NCBI RefSeq assembly: GCF_011927765.1
Contig: NZ_JAATJG010000010.1
Span: 1-64,000 of the forward strand
Direction: 5' to 3'
DNA length: 64,000 bases
Source of the DNA: Wenyingzhuangia aestuarii
GTDB lineage: Bacteria > Bacteroidota > Bacteroidia > Flavobacteriales > Flavobacteriaceae
A program made the translations under genes and the position numbers. Every line of letters begins with the position of its first letter. The stretch's first letter is position 1. The notes beneath the pieces were generated by a model. The model saw only the letters and a program-made list of their open reading frames with translations. It was not told the DNA's origin and made no database searches. Shown piece after piece: positions 63,627 to 64,000 of this stretch.

Positions 63627-64000
63627 CTATAAAGAGTTAATAAATAAAATGGTGGTAATAGCAACGGTAAAGGTTGATAATACGGTGTTAAACACACTTA
63701 AACCGGTAGTTCCAATTCCCACAGGTTTTTGACGAATGGGCTTTATATTAATAATATCGTTGTTTTTTAATAAGAATACATCAGAGTTTAAGCTTTCAAT
63801 ATTAGTCAAATCAATAATATGTTTTTTAACTCCATTTTCTTCTTGTCTAATCACCTCTATGTTTGTTCTATTTCCATATTCTGTAATGTCACCAGAACTA
63901 GCAATGGCATCAATAATAGTCGCTTCGTAAGACTGTAGAGTATTGGTTCCTGGTGCTCCAATTTCTCCAACAATGGTATATTTAATTCCGGCATTTTTTA
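63627..64000 (-). CDS. Polysaccharide export protein (Wza-like), 5' end outside the window
   Basis: The frame stays open to the window edge. At least 124 residues are readable, with an SLBB-type beta-grasp (YTIVGEIGAPGTNTLQSYE and IIDAIASSGDITEYGNR), then NNDIINIKPI and a C-terminal membrane helix (about the last 25 residues, TVAITTILFINSL). Wza relatives form the outer membrane export channel for capsular polysaccharide. A GTG at 63852-63854 is only an internal codon. It ends six bases before the Wzc-like gene, the usual wza-wzc order. Confidence 0.9.
   Translation of the reverse strand, partial: KNAGIKYTIVGEIGAPGTNTLQSYEATIIDAIASSGDITEYGNRTNIEVIRQEENGVKKHIIDLTNIESLNSDVFLLKNNDIINIKPIRQKPVGIGTTGLSVFNTVLSTFTVAITTILFINSL

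Noticed and set aside
63627-63854. A complete 75-residue protein starting at GTG 63854
   Set aside because: The frame continues to the window edge and upstream codons read as an SLBB domain, so this is the end of a longer Wza-like protein.

Overview
The window is a gene-dense, AT-rich chromosomal segment from a member of the Bacteroidota, almost certainly a Flavobacteriaceae relative; I cannot name the genus. Support comes from SusC/SusD with an ECF sigma/FecR pair, Bacteroidota-type promoters (TTG, about 20 bp, TAnnTTTG), a Bacteroidota omega subunit, GSII-type glutamine synthetase, a fused ResB-CcsA cytochrome c maturation protein, BshA for bacillithiol, and the gene orders dapA-bamD-rpoZ-coaBC-DUF4835-recN and dnaA-phosphatase-methylase. 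I see no insertion sequence, integrase, prophage or CRISPR array, and no gene-free stretch longer than about 250 bases.

Layout. 1-6.9 kb is housekeeping: a degenerate zinc-ribbon protein with its Nif3-like partner, lpxK, purM, glnA (GSII) and an MtfA-type peptidase. 7.0-15.3 kb is the main accessory locus: ECF sigma factor, FecR anti-sigma, STN-containing SusC, SusD and an exported calcineurin-like phosphoesterase. This reads as a cell-surface-signalled uptake system for a probably phosphorylated nutrient. 15.4-18.6 kb holds a CoA-disulfide reductase/rhodanese fusion, tRNA-Phe and bshA (thiol metabolism). 18.7-26.5 kb holds a small membrane protein, ccsBA with a histidine-rich linker, a geranylgeranyl-reductase-family flavoprotein, a small membrane protein and monomeric isocitrate dehydrogenase. 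26.7-32.3 kb holds rplS, trmD, prmC, then an LEA-like lipoprotein, ribD, a DMT permease and a YigZ protein in tight tandem, plus a thioesterase. 32.5-35.1 kb is the dnaA operon.

35.2-38.5 kb is a minus-strand run (dapF, GNAT, mltG, Yellow/MRJP-like lipoprotein). 39-41.7 kb holds a Tat-exported Gfo/Idh/MocA oxidoreductase paired with a tandem 3-keto-disaccharide hydrolase lipoprotein, suggesting an oxidation/cleavage glycoside pathway. 41.9-50.2 kb holds a DegP-like protease, dapA-bamD-rpoZ-coaBC-DUF4835-recN and fabI. 50.3-53.4 kb is a small minus-strand operon: a porin-like beta-barrel, a ModA-like lipoprotein without ModBC, and a DUF4421 protein. 53.5-58 kb is one giant CheB-CheR-PAS-histidine kinase-receiver protein. 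58-60.8 kb holds a ZIP transporter, a methyltransferase and a THUMP RNA methyltransferase. From 60.8 kb to the edge is the end of a capsule/exopolysaccharide operon (Wza-like fragment, Wzc-like tyrosine kinase) with an FtsB/DivIC-like gene attached.

Most genes face known core functions. The best candidates for something under-described are the sigma/FecR/SusCD/phosphoesterase locus with its two intergenic stem-loops, the 3-keto-glycoside pair, the porin/ModA/DUF4421 operon with a palindrome over its promoter, the inverted repeat upstream of glnA, and the FtsB-like gene coupled to wzc. No computation was run; motif and domain positions come from reading the sequence.
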